The notes: generated by a model not told the origin, from the letters alone. Shown: positions 28,850-38,517, numbered from the stretch's first letter. The stretch is 40,727 bases of DNA from Rhodospirillaceae bacterium (GCA_002717225.1 PBDG01000011.1:1-40727); one strand, 5' to 3'. Program-made: numbers and translations.

Positions 28850-29395
28850 ATGACAGCGAGGAAAACTGTGTTTGTAAAGGAGCGGATCACCGCTGAGGCG
28901 GGCAGCCCAGCTATCAAGCCCATCAGCCGGATCGCAGCCATCGCCATAATCGCCAACCCTTTTGCCGGGCGCTTCGTGGAAGATCTCTCACCACTGTTTA
29001 ACAAGGCCCTCGTGCTCGGCGAAGAGCTGATGCCGCAAGCGGCTGCCATGCTTGACGGGCCACCCATCGCCTATGGAAAAGCAGCGATCGTTGGGGTAAA
29101 CGGCGATCTTGAGCATGCCGCCGCGGTAATCCACCCTACTCTCGGCAAGCCAATGCGTGCGGCGCTTGGCGGCGGTGAATCGATCATCCCGCACACGTCT
29201 AAGGTTGCCAGCGCGGGCACGCCCATCGACGTGCCGCTGGCCAACAAGGATAATATCTGGTCGTTCGACGATTTTGAAACTATCACTGTAGCGGTCGCCG
29301 ACGCTCCGCGGCCAGACGAGATCATGATTGTCATGGCCATCGCCGATAGCGGTCGGCCCCATCCCCGCATAGGCCAGGGACGAGCGGCCACCTAA
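28850..29395 (+). CDS. Amino acid synthesis (AA_synth / DUF1185) family protein
   Basis: MTARKTVFVKERITAEAGSPAIKPISRIAAIAIIANPFAGRFVEDLSPLF...GKAAIVGVNGDLEHAAAVIHP...GGGESIIPHTSKVASAGTPIDVPL: matches remembered AA_synth family features; GGGGAG Shine-Dalgarno-like sequence upstream. Confidence 0.8.
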   Translation: MTARKTVFVKERITAEAGSPAIKPISRIAAIAIIANPFAGRFVEDLSPLFNKALVLGEELMPQAAAMLDGPPIAYGKAAIVGVNGDLEHAAAVIHPTLGKPMRAALGGGESIIPHTSKVASAGTPIDVPLANKDNIWSFDDFETITVAVADAPRPDEIMIVMAIADSGRPHPRIGQGRAAT

Positions 29396-29397
29396 GC

Positions 29398-30948
29398 TCA
29401 GTGTGGGCAGACGGTATGGATCGGCGCAAGCGGCGCACGGCCCTGGAGGAGATCGCTCGCCCGCTCAGCAATGGCGATAATCGCCGCGTTTACCGGCCCG
29501 GTGGTAATTCTCGGCATGATGGAGCCGTCAGCGATGTAGAGTCCGTCTACGCCAAGCACCTTGAGGTCGGGCCCGACCACCGCACAATTGCCAATTCCCA
29601 TGCGGCAGGTGCCGACCGGATGGTGATGGGTGTGCGCAGCGCGGCGCAGGAACTCGTCGCGCGTACCCGTGAAATTGGGCCCAGGAAGCAATTCGCTTTC
29701 GCACCAATCGACAAGGGCATCCGCGTGGCCGATCTGTCGCGCTAAATCAAGCGCAACAGAGAACATTTCCACATCCTCCGCCGCACTGAGATATGCCGGA
29801 TCGATCAGCGGCGGCACGCTGGGATTGTCGGAAATCAAACGAAGCGCGCCCCGGCTTTTTGGATGGGTGAAACCGAACATCAACGTGTACGCACCACCGA
29901 CCTTAGGCGCCTCAAAACATTCGGTCACAACAGGCAACAGCACGCAAGCGATCGATAATTCCGGCGCACCGTTATGATCGCCAATACGGGTATACAGAAG
30001 AGATTCAGAATGTTGATAATTAGAGGACGGCACCGGCCGTGCGGCGGCATAGAGGTTTCCAGCACCGAGCAGATGATCATGCAGATTGCGACCTACTCCC
30101 GGTAAATTGATGCGCGGTGTAATACCCAATGCGCTCAATTCTTCTGCCGCACCGATACCAGAATGCATCAGCAATAACGGCGAACCAATGGCGCCAGCAG
30201 CAAGAATAATAGCGCGCCCGGCTGCAACCTCCCCTTTAGCGCCCAAGTCGACACCACAACATCGCTCACCCGCAAACAACAGGCGACGCGCTTGGCAGTT
30301 GTCAAGAATCGTCAAATTCTCCCGCCCCGTCACGGGCATAAGGTAAGCATCAGCAGTGCTTTGCCGAAGGCCGCCATTAATGTTGAGCGTGTTAAGGGTC
30401 GGTCCACAAAAATAGGCGCCATTATGCTCATCGATAGGCGCAAAACCGCATTGATCAACCGACGCCATAAAGGCCTGGGTAACCGGGTTAGGCGCATCGG
30501 GCGTAAGTAATGAAATCGGACCCTCGGCGCCATGATAGGGCGAAGGCACAAACTCGCTTGATTCCGAGCGGATGAAATAGGGCAGCAGATCGCAATAGCC
30601 CCAACCAGTGCAACCAGCCTCCACCCAGCGATCAAAATCCGATGGGTGACCACGTATGTGTGCCATCGCGTTTAGGCAGCTTGTACCGCCAATCACCCTG
30701 CCGCGGGGCCAATTATGAACCCGCCCAGCAGTGCCAGTTTGCGCGGCGGTGCGGTAATTCCAATCAAAGGTTGAGCCACTCAAAAATGGCCACTTCTTAG
30801 GGTCAGCGATATCGGGTTCATTCGCCGACCCACCAGCCTCAATCAATGCGACGCTGTTATCTCTATCCTCACTGAGACGTGAAGCAAGCACTGAACCGGC
30901 GCTACCCGCACCAACGACGACATAATCATATTCCCTCGCTTGTGCCAT
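29398..30948 (-). CDS. Pyridoxine 4-oxidase-like GMC oxidoreductase
   Basis: YDYVVVGAGSAGSVLASRLSEDRDNSVALIEAGGSANEPDIADPKKWPFLSGSTFDWNYRT...HNWPRGRVIGGTSCLNAMAHIRGHPSDF closely resembles remembered M. loti pyridoxine 4-oxidase. Confidence 0.8.
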   Translation of the reverse strand: MAQAREYDYVVVGAGSAGSVLASRLSEDRDNSVALIEAGGSANEPDIADPKKWPFLSGSTFDWNYRTAAQTGTAGRVHNWPRGRVIGGTSCLNAMAHIRGHPSDFDRWVEAGCTGWGYCDLLPYFIRSESSEFVPSPYHGAEGPISLLTPDAPNPVTQAFMASVDQCGFAPIDEHNGAYFCGPTLNTLNINGGLRQSTADAYLMPVTGRENLTILDNCQARRLLFAGERCCGVDLGAKGEVAAGRAIILAAGAIGSPLLLMHSGIGAAEELSALGITPRINLPGVGRNLHDHLLGAGNLYAAARPVPSSNYQHSESLLYTRIGDHNGAPELSIACVLLPVVTECFEAPKVGGAYTLMFGFTHPKSRGALRLISDNPSVPPLIDPAYLSAAEDVEMFSVALDLARQIGHADALVDWCESELLPGPNFTGTRDEFLRRAAHTHHHPVGTCRMGIGNCAVVGPDLKVLGVDGLYIADGSIMPRITTGPVNAAIIAIAERASDLLQGRAPLAPIHTVCPH

Positions 30949-30963
30949 GCCCTGGATAATGAC

Positions 30964-30992
30964 TTACAGGCTTTAGCGATGCACGGTATATT
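30964..30992 (+). promoter_or_regulatory. Sigma70-like promoter upstream of the aminotransferase gene
   Basis: TTACAG at 30964-30969, 17-bp spacer, TATATT at 30987-30992, in the short divergent gap before the ATG at 31022. Confidence 0.45.
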
Positions 30993-31021
30993 AGCGCACA
31001 ATCAACTGGAGACCGGACCCG

Positions 31022-32200
31022 ATGGAGAATTTTCAGATCAAAGCACCAACCATGACGTTGACCACCGGTCCGGTAGCGATCTATCCGCGCGTCCAGGAAG
31101 CCCTGTCACGGCCCGTGCCTTACGATTACGACCCCTATTTTTTAGAACTCTACGAACAGGTCTGTCGTAAAGCAGGGCAAGCAATGCGATGGGATGAGCC
31201 AGCGCTGATCTTACAAGTTGAGCCAGCGCCAGCGATTGAGGCCGCAGCAGCCTCGCTGATCTCGGCCAAAGACACGGTGCTCAACGTGGCGTCTGGCGTC
31301 TATGGCAAAGGCTTCGGCTATTGGGCGCAGCGCTATTGCAATCGCCTCACGGAAGTCGAGGTACCCTACAACCAAGCAATTGATCCGGAGCAGGTGGCCG
31401 AGGCGCTTCGCGCCAATCCGGACGTCACCATAGTCTCCGCCGTGCACCACGACACGCCGTCAGGCACGCTCAACCCAATTAACGAGATCGGCGCGGTGGT
31501 CAAGGAACATGGCGCACTCCTTCTGGTCGACGCCGTATCCTCCTTCGGAGGCATGGATATTCATCCCATTGATTGCTCGGCGGACATCTTCATCACCGGA
31601 CCAGGAAAATGCCTCGGCGGCTCACCAGGTCTTTCGGTGCTCGCGGTGAGTGAGGCCGCCTGGGCACATATGGAAAAGAACAAAGACGCGCCTACTGCCT
31701 CGGTGCTGAGCTTGCTCGATTGGAAAAATGCCTGGCGCAAGGAAGAGAATTTTCCCTTCACCCCATCAGTAGCGGAAGTAGTCGGCCTCAATGCGGCTTT
31801 CGATCAATATTTTGATGAAGGGCCGGAAGTAGTGTGGCGGCGCCATGCGCTGACAGCACGGGCCTGCCGCGCTGGAATTAAGGCGATGGGCCTTAAACTG
31901 TGGCCTAATCCAGAATCTATTGCAGCACCCTCGACCACGGCAGTCACCATCCCAGAAGGCCTGACTAGCGAGCAGATCATTTCCACTGCGCGCAAAATTT
32001 TTGGCGTTACTTTTTCTACTGGACGGATGGAGACCTACGATAAGCTAATTCGCATTGGCCATATGGGCCCAGTTGCTGAGCCAATCTACGCCGTCAGCGC
32101 TGTAGCAGCGTTTGGCGCCGCAGTGCGCCACCATGGTATCAGCGTGAATATTGGCACAGGCATCGAGGCTGCAATGGCAGAATTGCCCAACGGTGGGTAG
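31022..32200 (+). CDS. Pyridoxamine-pyruvate aminotransferase (class V)
   Basis: LTTGPVAIYPRVQEALSRPVPYDYDPYFLELYEQV...LNVASGVYGKGFGYWAQRY...VEVPYNQAIDPEQVAEALRANPDVTIVSAVHHDTPSGTLNPI...DAVSSFGGM...TGPGKCLGG...IRIGHMGPVAEPIYA closely resembles M. loti PPAT as remembered. Confidence 0.85.
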   Translation: MENFQIKAPTMTLTTGPVAIYPRVQEALSRPVPYDYDPYFLELYEQVCRKAGQAMRWDEPALILQVEPAPAIEAAAASLISAKDTVLNVASGVYGKGFGYWAQRYCNRLTEVEVPYNQAIDPEQVAEALRANPDVTIVSAVHHDTPSGTLNPINEIGAVVKEHGALLLVDAVSSFGGMDIHPIDCSADIFITGPGKCLGGSPGLSVLAVSEAAWAHMEKNKDAPTASVLSLLDWKNAWRKEENFPFTPSVAEVVGLNAAFDQYFDEGPEVVWRRHALTARACRAGIKAMGLKLWPNPESIAAPSTTAVTIPEGLTSEQIISTARKIFGVTFSTGRMETYDKLIRIGHMGPVAEPIYAVSAVAAFGAAVRHHGISVNIGTGIEAAMAELPNGG

Positions 32201-32231
32201 CGACAGATTCAAAATCGGGGGGCTTGGAGGT

Positions 32232-32972
32232 ATGAATCGGTTTGATGGACAAACAGCTATCGTTAGCGGTGCAGCTCGCGGCATCGGACGCGCCATTGCC
32301 GAGCGGCTAGCGTCGGAGGGTGCGACGGTCGCGGTCGCAGATATTGATGCCAACGGTATAGAGGGTGTGGCAAGCGATATTGGTGGGAGCAGCTTCGCGG
32401 TTGCTACCGACGTCGCTGAGCCGGATTCAGTGGCTGTGCTGCACAACGAGGTTATCAATAGAACAGGGCGGTTAGACGTGCTCGTCAACGCCGCTGCCAT
32501 CGTTCCCTTCGTGCCATGGGACGACCTCACTTTCAAGGAGTGGCGCCGGGTTATGCGAGTCAATCTCGACGGCATCTATCTAATGTGCCGTGCTGCCTCG
32601 GACATCATGCGGCCCAAGCAATATGGCCGAATTGTCAATATCGCCTCCAACTCGATCTTCGCCGGCACGCCAAATATGGCACATTACGTTGCCGCCAAAG
32701 GCGGCGTACTAACATTCACCCGTTCATTGGCAACAGAGATCGGGGGAGACAAGATCACCGTCAATGCTGTCTGTCCTGGCCTAACAGACACCGAAGGCGT
32801 TCAGGAATCACCACATAAGGATATGTTCAACTTTGTCGACATGCTGCAGGCTATTAAGGGTACCGGTACGCCAGCGGACATTGTACCTGCAGTATGTTTT
32901 TTGGCATCAGGAGAAGCGCATTGGATCACCGGACAGGCTCTTGCCGTCGATGCCGGCATGATTCGTCACTAA
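32232..32972 (+). CDS. Pyridoxal 4-dehydrogenase-like SDR
   Basis: SDR motifs TAIVSGAARGIGRAIAERLA, NAAAIVPFVPWDDL, YVAAKGG; NSIFAGTPNMAHYVAAKGGVLTFTRSLATEIG...WITGQALAVDAGMIRH resembles M. loti PLDH. Start revised to ATG at 32232 behind GGAGG. Confidence 0.83.
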   Translation: MNRFDGQTAIVSGAARGIGRAIAERLASEGATVAVADIDANGIEGVASDIGGSSFAVATDVAEPDSVAVLHNEVINRTGRLDVLVNAAAIVPFVPWDDLTFKEWRRVMRVNLDGIYLMCRAASDIMRPKQYGRIVNIASNSIFAGTPNMAHYVAAKGGVLTFTRSLATEIGGDKITVNAVCPGLTDTEGVQESPHKDMFNFVDMLQAIKGTGTPADIVPAVCFLASGEAHWITGQALAVDAGMIRH

Positions 32973-33779
32973 CTACGAATAGAAATTTGGTGCGAGTTGG
33001 TAGTCCGGATAGCTAGCCGGGTCGTGTGAGTAAAAAAGCTCAGCATCATATTTTTCTGCAAGGTCCTTTAAGCGCTGCATAGAGTTGAGACTAGCCACCG
33101 GGTCAAGGTGGAAGCTCGAGATACACATTAGGTCCATGTTTTTCTTGCTGTAACACGCATCCGCCGTAAACAGCATTGGCCTGCGGTTCTTTAGCTCGAC
33201 CATCAGGCTGTAATGGCCTGCGGTGTGGCCTGGGGTCTCGAACAGCCACAAGCCCTTAGCTATCTCCTGATCACCGCCGAGGGTCTCAAATTTTGGTGTG
33301 TAAATATCGAGAGGCAGCGCATTAAGCACCTCACTGCCGCGCTGCTGCTGCATTTCAGGCGAAAAACTGAGATCGGAATAGCCCAACACCTCGAAAGGCT
33401 GCGGACAGCCACAAGCTTCAAGTTCTTTTGCATGACAGAGCGTAGAGGCTTCGGTCAGGTGAATGTTTCCGCCGCAATGATCGAAGTGATAATGCGAATT
33501 GATGACATAATTGATGTCGGCAGGCTTGAGGCCAACAATTTTGAGCTGGCCGGGAATGGTTTGTGTCTCGGTTTGTAGCGGTTTCTCAAAAGGCAACACA
33601 CGCTCAACATGGGCATGATCGTAACCGGTATCAAAAATATAAAGGCCATCTGGGTGATCAATCAGCACCGCATAGCAAGGGAAACGCAGCTCACCGCCGG
33701 GGCCGCGATTCCAGAACGCGTGATATCCATCGATCACCAAAGTACCGCCATCCAGTAGATAAACCTTGTTTGCGCTCAT
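32973..33779 (-). CDS. 4-pyridoxolactonase (MBL fold)
   Basis: MSANKVYLLDGGTLVIDGYHAFWNRGPGGELRFPCYAVLIDHPDG...VINSHYHFDHCGGN...TPGHTAGHYS; HxHxDH metal motif and strong resemblance to remembered M. loti 4-pyridoxolactonase. Confidence 0.85.
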   Translation of the reverse strand: MSANKVYLLDGGTLVIDGYHAFWNRGPGGELRFPCYAVLIDHPDGLYIFDTGYDHAHVERVLPFEKPLQTETQTIPGQLKIVGLKPADINYVINSHYHFDHCGGNIHLTEASTLCHAKELEACGCPQPFEVLGYSDLSFSPEMQQQRGSEVLNALPLDIYTPKFETLGGDQEIAKGLWLFETPGHTAGHYSLMVELKNRRPMLFTADACYSKKNMDLMCISSFHLDPVASLNSMQRLKDLAEKYDAELFYSHDPASYPDYQLAPNFYS

Positions 33780-33796
33780 CCTATCCCTCCTACTCC

Positions 33797-34732
33797 TCAA
33801 CGCTCGCCGCGATGATAAGGCAGCCCCAGGGCCGGCGGCAAATAGCTGTGCCGAGCAAAGAGGATCAGAACCACGATCACCATTGCGAAGGGCAGCATCT
33901 GTACCACGTCAGTTGGAATATTGAGTCCAGCGACTTGTAGTGCGGTAGTGAGCGCTAGGCTAGAACCAAATAAAGCCGCGCCGAGCAGTACCCACAACGG
34001 CTTGCCGCGCGCCAGCATGGCTAGCACAATCCCGATGAATCCTGCGCCATGGGTCATGTGTGGTACAAACAACCCGGCCCCGACGTTAGCCATAAAAGCT
34101 CCGCCGATACCAGCGAGGAAACCGGTCGTTAATACGGCACAGGCGCGCGTCAGCTTAACATTGACGCCAGCGGCGTCGAGCGCGGCAGGCTTGTCGCCAG
34201 CAGCCTGCAGATTGAGTCCTATTTGTGTTCGTCGAAAAATCCAAGCAACAAATACAACCAATAATATCGACAGATAGACCAGCGGGTGGCGCTCAAAGAA
34301 AGCCGGCCCAATCACCGGAATGTTTTGCAAGCCAGGGATATCCAGGGTCGGCACCTCTGGCATACGGGGATAAGTGCGGCTGAACTGAAAATGATGAAGG
34401 AGAGCTGTCAACCCTTCGGCACCTATGGTGAGTGCAATGCCGATGACAATCTGATTCATACTGAGAAGCACGCAGAACAGCACCATAAGAAAGGCAACCG
34501 CCATTCCGAGAAAGCCGCCGGCGAGAAAGCCGAACCAAAAGGACTCCGTGTAATAAGCGGCGACGAAACCGCCATAGGCACCCATCAACATCATGCCCTC
34601 GATGCCTATATTGAGCACACCGGACTTCTCCGAGATCTGCTCCCCAAGGCCCGCGAGAAGCAACGGTATGCCAACCGTCACCGCCCCAAAGAGAAGCGAG
34701 GCGATGAAAACTTCGGTGAGGAGACCACCCAT
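33797..34732 (-). CDS. ABC transporter permease (BMP/nucleoside-type, YufQ-like)
   Basis: Polytopic membrane protein: VGIPLLLAGLGEQISEKSGVLNIGIEGMMLMGAYGGFVAAYY; adjacent permease, ATPase and BMP binding protein. Confidence 0.88.
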   Translation of the reverse strand: MGGLLTEVFIASLLFGAVTVGIPLLLAGLGEQISEKSGVLNIGIEGMMLMGAYGGFVAAYYTESFWFGFLAGGFLGMAVAFLMVLFCVLLSMNQIVIGIALTIGAEGLTALLHHFQFSRTYPRMPEVPTLDIPGLQNIPVIGPAFFERHPLVYLSILLVVFVAWIFRRTQIGLNLQAAGDKPAALDAAGVNVKLTRACAVLTTGFLAGIGGAFMANVGAGLFVPHMTHGAGFIGIVLAMLARGKPLWVLLGAALFGSSLALTTALQVAGLNIPTDVVQMLPFAMVIVVLILFARHSYLPPALGLPYHRGER

Positions 34733-34735
34733 CGC

Positions 34736-35788
34736 TTAGGCCTTTTTGCGTTTGTGCGATAGATGGTCGAGATATTCGACCAAAGCCAAAAAAATGAGCA
34801 GCAGGGCAACAAGCACGAGGACATAGAAATTAGGCACGCCCATGCGCCGGGAAGCACTCTCTCCACCGATCATCAGAATGGCAAACAATAAAGTAAAGCC
34901 TATTACTGCGATGCCGTGGAAGCGCGCGAGAAAGACCAGCGGAATGACGAGCAGACCATAGGCCGGATTCCAGTCCGCCCTCATGGTACCCCACACCCCG
35001 AGAATTTCTACCGCTCCGCCGAGGCCAACAAGGCCAGCACTAATAGCAAAAGTGGCGAAGGTGAGGCGCCCGACATTGAGGCCAGCATGCTTGGCGGCTC
35101 GCGGATTGGAACCAACGATCTGCAGCTTCAGGCCAAAAGCAGTGCGAGTCATGACAAAATGCACTGCGAACACGGCAACTAGGGAGATAATGATACCGCT
35201 ATGAATGGTGGTATCGAACAGACGCCCGAGCCGATCCGTCACGGGCAAAGTCATGGTCTGCGGTACTGTATTATCTGGATCATTGAACGGCAGCTTAACC
35301 AACACATTTGCGAAACTAATGCCAAGAAAAGTCATCATCAAAGTGGTAATAATCTCATTCAGTCCATAGCGCGTCTTGAGAAATGCGGGCACCACCGACC
35401 AAGCCATAGCGACTGCAATTGAAACTCCGCAGCAAATGATGATGGTGAGCCATGATGGGAGCGCAACGATTAGCACCGGCGCGAGCGCAGCGGAGGCTAC
35501 AGCGGCAAGCAAAAATTGCCCGTCGACACCGAGATTCCAGATGCCCGCCCGAAAGGCTACGATTAACCCTGAAGCGATAAGAAGAAGCGGCGCAGAACGG
35601 ATGAGAGTTTGCTGGAAGCCCGACCAACTCAATAGCCCGCGCTGCACAACATATTCGTAATAGGCGAAGGGATCCTTCCCGAGAGCAAACAGAATCAATC
35701 CGCCCACAACAAGCGCCATAATGATCGGCACAAGCACCCGAGCAGTCGAGAAAATCACGGACGCAATCTCCTCATGCGGCCTTAGCAC
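34736..35788 (-). CDS. ABC transporter permease (BMP/nucleoside-type, YufP-like)
   Basis: Polytopic; LIASGLIVAFRAGIWNLGVDGQFLLAAV, YGLNEIITTLMMTFLGISFANVL. Confidence 0.88.
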   Translation of the reverse strand: MLRPHEEIASVIFSTARVLVPIIMALVVGGLILFALGKDPFAYYEYVVQRGLLSWSGFQQTLIRSAPLLLIASGLIVAFRAGIWNLGVDGQFLLAAVASAALAPVLIVALPSWLTIIICCGVSIAVAMAWSVVPAFLKTRYGLNEIITTLMMTFLGISFANVLVKLPFNDPDNTVPQTMTLPVTDRLGRLFDTTIHSGIIISLVAVFAVHFVMTRTAFGLKLQIVGSNPRAAKHAGLNVGRLTFATFAISAGLVGLGGAVEILGVWGTMRADWNPAYGLLVIPLVFLARFHGIAVIGFTLLFAILMIGGESASRRMGVPNFYVLVLVALLLIFLALVEYLDHLSHKRKKA

Positions 35789-37364
35789 CAGTCATCAGCC
35801 GACCGATTTCAGACTCGGCTCCAGCACGATTTTCGACTATGCCTGACATCTCACCGTTAAATATCACACCGATGCGGTCGCTGAGTTCCAACAATTCGTC
35901 GAGCTCGGTAGAGATGACGATGGTGGCAATGCCGGATGCTGCTGCCTTGACGATGCGGTCGCGAGCAAGGCGCGTGTTATGTATATCCAGACCATAGGTC
36001 GGCTTGTTGAACACCACTACCGAGGCATTTATAGAGATCTCGCGCGCAAGCAGCACCTTCTGGATATTGCCGCCGGAAAGGCGGGCAAGCGGTGTATGTT
36101 CCGATGGGGTGCGAACGTCATGAGCCACTATGATCTCGCGCGCGTGTCGAAATATGCGTTGCCAGATCGTCACGAAGAACCGCCAGAAAGGCGGCGCGCC
36201 AATTCCCTTAAGCACCAGATTGGTCGCCACCGAATGGCCGCCCACGGTGCCCTCGCCCAAGCGCTCGTCGGTGATGTAGCGCACACCGAGACGCCGGCGC
36301 GCAGGCACGTCGGCATCGGTTGTCAGCTCGCCACTCACCTTGATGCAACCCGAGAGAACGGGGCGCTGCCCGGCGATAACCTCGGCAAGATGTTTCTGGC
36401 CATTACCATCGACCCCAGCGATGCCGAACACCTCACCGGGCATGACCGAGAAGCCAATATCGTGGAGCGCACATTCTCCAGGCTCGGCGCGGGTCGAGAC
36501 ATGTTCCAAACTGATCACAGGAGGTCCCGATTTATTGATAACGCCACGTTTATGTCGCTCCTGACCCTCTCGCAAAAAAATCTCGGCCTCGGCACTTTCT
36601 GCCCCATGCACCGCGCTTTTGAACATCAGCTGGATAATCTCGTTAGTAGCCTGCTCCTCGTCCATGTCGTCGAGATGCTCCGGCAAGATATCACCGACTA
36701 ACTTCCCCTGACGTAACACCGAAATGCGGTCGCCGAAGGCGTAGGCTTCCCGCAATTTATGGGTGATAAAAACAATCGCAACTCCCTGGCCGGCAAGACG
36801 GCGCATCAACGCGCCGAGCTCGTCGACCCCTTGTGGCGTCAGCATGGAAGTCGGCTCGTCAAGCACCAACACTTTACCGCCATGCCACAATGCCCGGATG
36901 ATTTCGACTTGCTGCTGTTGGCCAAGGGAAAGGCGTCCGACCGGCACGTCCGGTTCGATCTTGACACCAAGCAATTCCGAGATGTCGCGGAGGCGAGCGA
37001 GTGCTGTCTTGCGGTCATGAATACGCCACCAGGCACCGCCTAACATGAGATTTTCGATCACAGTCAGGCTGTGGACTAACACTACATGCTGGAACACTGT
37101 ACCAATCTGGAGGCGCAGGGATTCGCGCGGCGAATGAATCTTGACCCGCACGCCTTCGATCTCGATATGACCAGCATCGGGCTGCTGCATTCCGGCAAGA
37201 ATACTAATCAAAGTGGATTTTCCGGCGCCGTTTTCGCCAAGGAGCGCATGCACCTCACCGGCATGAATATCAAGAGAGATATCGTTATTCGCGAGAACGC
37301 CGGGGAAGCGCTTGGTGATGCTATGAAGCGAAACCGCGGGCGTTTGGCCGGCAGCCGAATTCAC
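35772..37364 (-). CDS. ABC transporter ATP-binding protein, tandem NBD (YufO/RbsA-like)
   Basis: Walker A ALLGENGAGKSTLISIL, signature LSLGQQQQVEIIRAL, Walker B VLVLDEPTSML; second NBD with GNGQ and LSGGNIQKVLLARE. Confidence 0.92.
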   Translation of the reverse strand: MNSAAGQTPAVSLHSITKRFPGVLANNDISLDIHAGEVHALLGENGAGKSTLISILAGMQQPDAGHIEIEGVRVKIHSPRESLRLQIGTVFQHVVLVHSLTVIENLMLGGAWWRIHDRKTALARLRDISELLGVKIEPDVPVGRLSLGQQQQVEIIRALWHGGKVLVLDEPTSMLTPQGVDELGALMRRLAGQGVAIVFITHKLREAYAFGDRISVLRQGKLVGDILPEHLDDMDEEQATNEIIQLMFKSAVHGAESAEAEIFLREGQERHKRGVINKSGPPVISLEHVSTRAEPGECALHDIGFSVMPGEVFGIAGVDGNGQKHLAEVIAGQRPVLSGCIKVSGELTTDADVPARRRLGVRYITDERLGEGTVGGHSVATNLVLKGIGAPPFWRFFVTIWQRIFRHAREIIVAHDVRTPSEHTPLARLSGGNIQKVLLAREISINASVVVFNKPTYGLDIHNTRLARDRIVKAAASGIATIVISTELDELLELSDRIGVIFNGEMSGIVENRAGAESEIGRLMTGAKAA

Positions 37365-37415
37365 GATAGAACCCTCACTTCTGGGCAGCGTTTTTGAAAC
37401 GACGCCGGAACAGCC

Positions 37416-37442
37416 GGAGGCGGCCCCGCTGGGGCCGCCTCC
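37416..37442. terminator. Strong GC-rich hairpin between binding-protein gene and ATPase gene (attenuator/mRNA-stabilising stem)
   Basis: GGAGGCGGCCCC-GCT-GGGGCCGCCTCC: perfect 12-bp arms, 3-nt loop; no obvious adjacent U-tract. Confidence 0.65.
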
Positions 37443-37458
37443 ACAATTAGTACCGGTA

Positions 37459-38517
37459 TTATTCTGCAGGTACCTCGACGGAAGTCATTAGCGCACGTAC
37501 ATCCTGTGCGTCATACACCTCCGCGACCGTGACAGAGCCATCAATGATCTGCTGGCGCACCTCCATCAACTCGCCCCAGGTATCGCTAGGAATATGCTTG
37601 GTCTTAAGCAGGCGCACCGAATCGTCCACGAGACCTATCTTATAGCCAACGGTACCGAAGGCGCCCGATTTCAAATCTTCGACCATAGCGCTGTAGACTG
37701 GCACCATGTCCCAAAGAACCGAAGACAAAAGATGGCCCTTATCGAGGCCGGTTTTGTCGCCAATCACGTCAATGAACCAAGCTTTGCCCCCGTCGATTGC
37801 CTTAGTAGTCTCAACCGCCTGGATCATACCAAAGCTGGAACCGTTGCCCTGACCAAACACCACGTCAGCACCGGCGGAGATCACAGACTCGGTCACCCGC
37901 CGGCCACCAGCGGCATCCGCATAAGCTGCCGGGCCAATCACGGCATAGAGGATCTTGGTGCCCGTTCCAGCTGATTTGACGCCCATCGCAAAACCGGCAG
38001 ATTGCGAATTCCAGGAGGGTGGTTCACCGGAAACGACTATTCCGACGGTGCCCGTTCGGCTCATCTTGGCGGCAAGGATGCCAGCAAGATAGGCGCCGTC
38101 ATGGCCGCTCAGGGTATAGTCAGCGACGAGGCCTGCTACCAGTCCGTCGGGCTTGTCAACGACCGCTACCGGCACACCGGTTTCTTGCGCAATTTCAGGT
38201 GCGGCCGTGTTGTAACCACTGGCATGAGCAATCATCAGACTAGCGCCTTCATCGGCCAACTCGCGAAGCGTCGGGCGAACATCGCCATAGCCGAGACCTT
38301 CAGCGGGAAGGAACTCAAGGCCAAATTTTTCAGCCACAGCTCGCGCAGCATCAACACCCTGCTGGTTCCAGCCATAGTCGGTACCTTGCTCCGGGACGAG
38401 TACGGCGATTTTCTTCACATCGCCTGCTTGCGCGCCGGCCGAAACCGCAGCTAGAAGGGCTATACCCGCCCCCATCATCAAAACACGCCGCGTTACTTGT
38501 ATCATCAAACTACGCAT
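37459..38517 (-). CDS. BMP (PnrA-like) family ABC transporter substrate-binding protein
   Basis: Signal peptide MRSLMIQVTRRVLMMGAGIALLAAVSAGAQAG; KKIAVLVPEQGTDYGWNQQGVDAARAVAEKFG, YLAGILAAKMSRTGTVG; GGGAGG RBS upstream. Confidence 0.9.
   Translation of the reverse strand: MRSLMIQVTRRVLMMGAGIALLAAVSAGAQAGDVKKIAVLVPEQGTDYGWNQQGVDAARAVAEKFGLEFLPAEGLGYGDVRPTLRELADEGASLMIAHASGYNTAAPEIAQETGVPVAVVDKPDGLVAGLVADYTLSGHDGAYLAGILAAKMSRTGTVGIVVSGEPPSWNSQSAGFAMGVKSAGTGTKILYAVIGPAAYADAAGGRRVTESVISAGADVVFGQGNGSSFGMIQAVETTKAIDGGKAWFIDVIGDKTGLDKGHLLSSVLWDMVPVYSAMVEDLKSGAFGTVGYKIGLVDDSVRLLKTKHIPSDTWGELMEVRQQIIDGSVTVAEVYDAQDVRALMTSVEVPAE

Noticed and set aside
31022-32200. Serine-glyoxylate or alanine-glyoxylate aminotransferase
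   Set aside because: Sequence and neighbourhood match pyridoxamine-pyruvate aminotransferase more closely.
32973-33779. N-acyl-homoserine lactonase (quorum quenching)
   Set aside because: HxHxDH is shared, but the N-terminal KVYLLDGGTLVIDGYHAFWNRGPGGE and the gene context fit 4-pyridoxolactonase better.
35979-36701. 240-aa plus-strand ORF
   Set aside because: Antisense to the ABC ATPase gene; shadow ORF.
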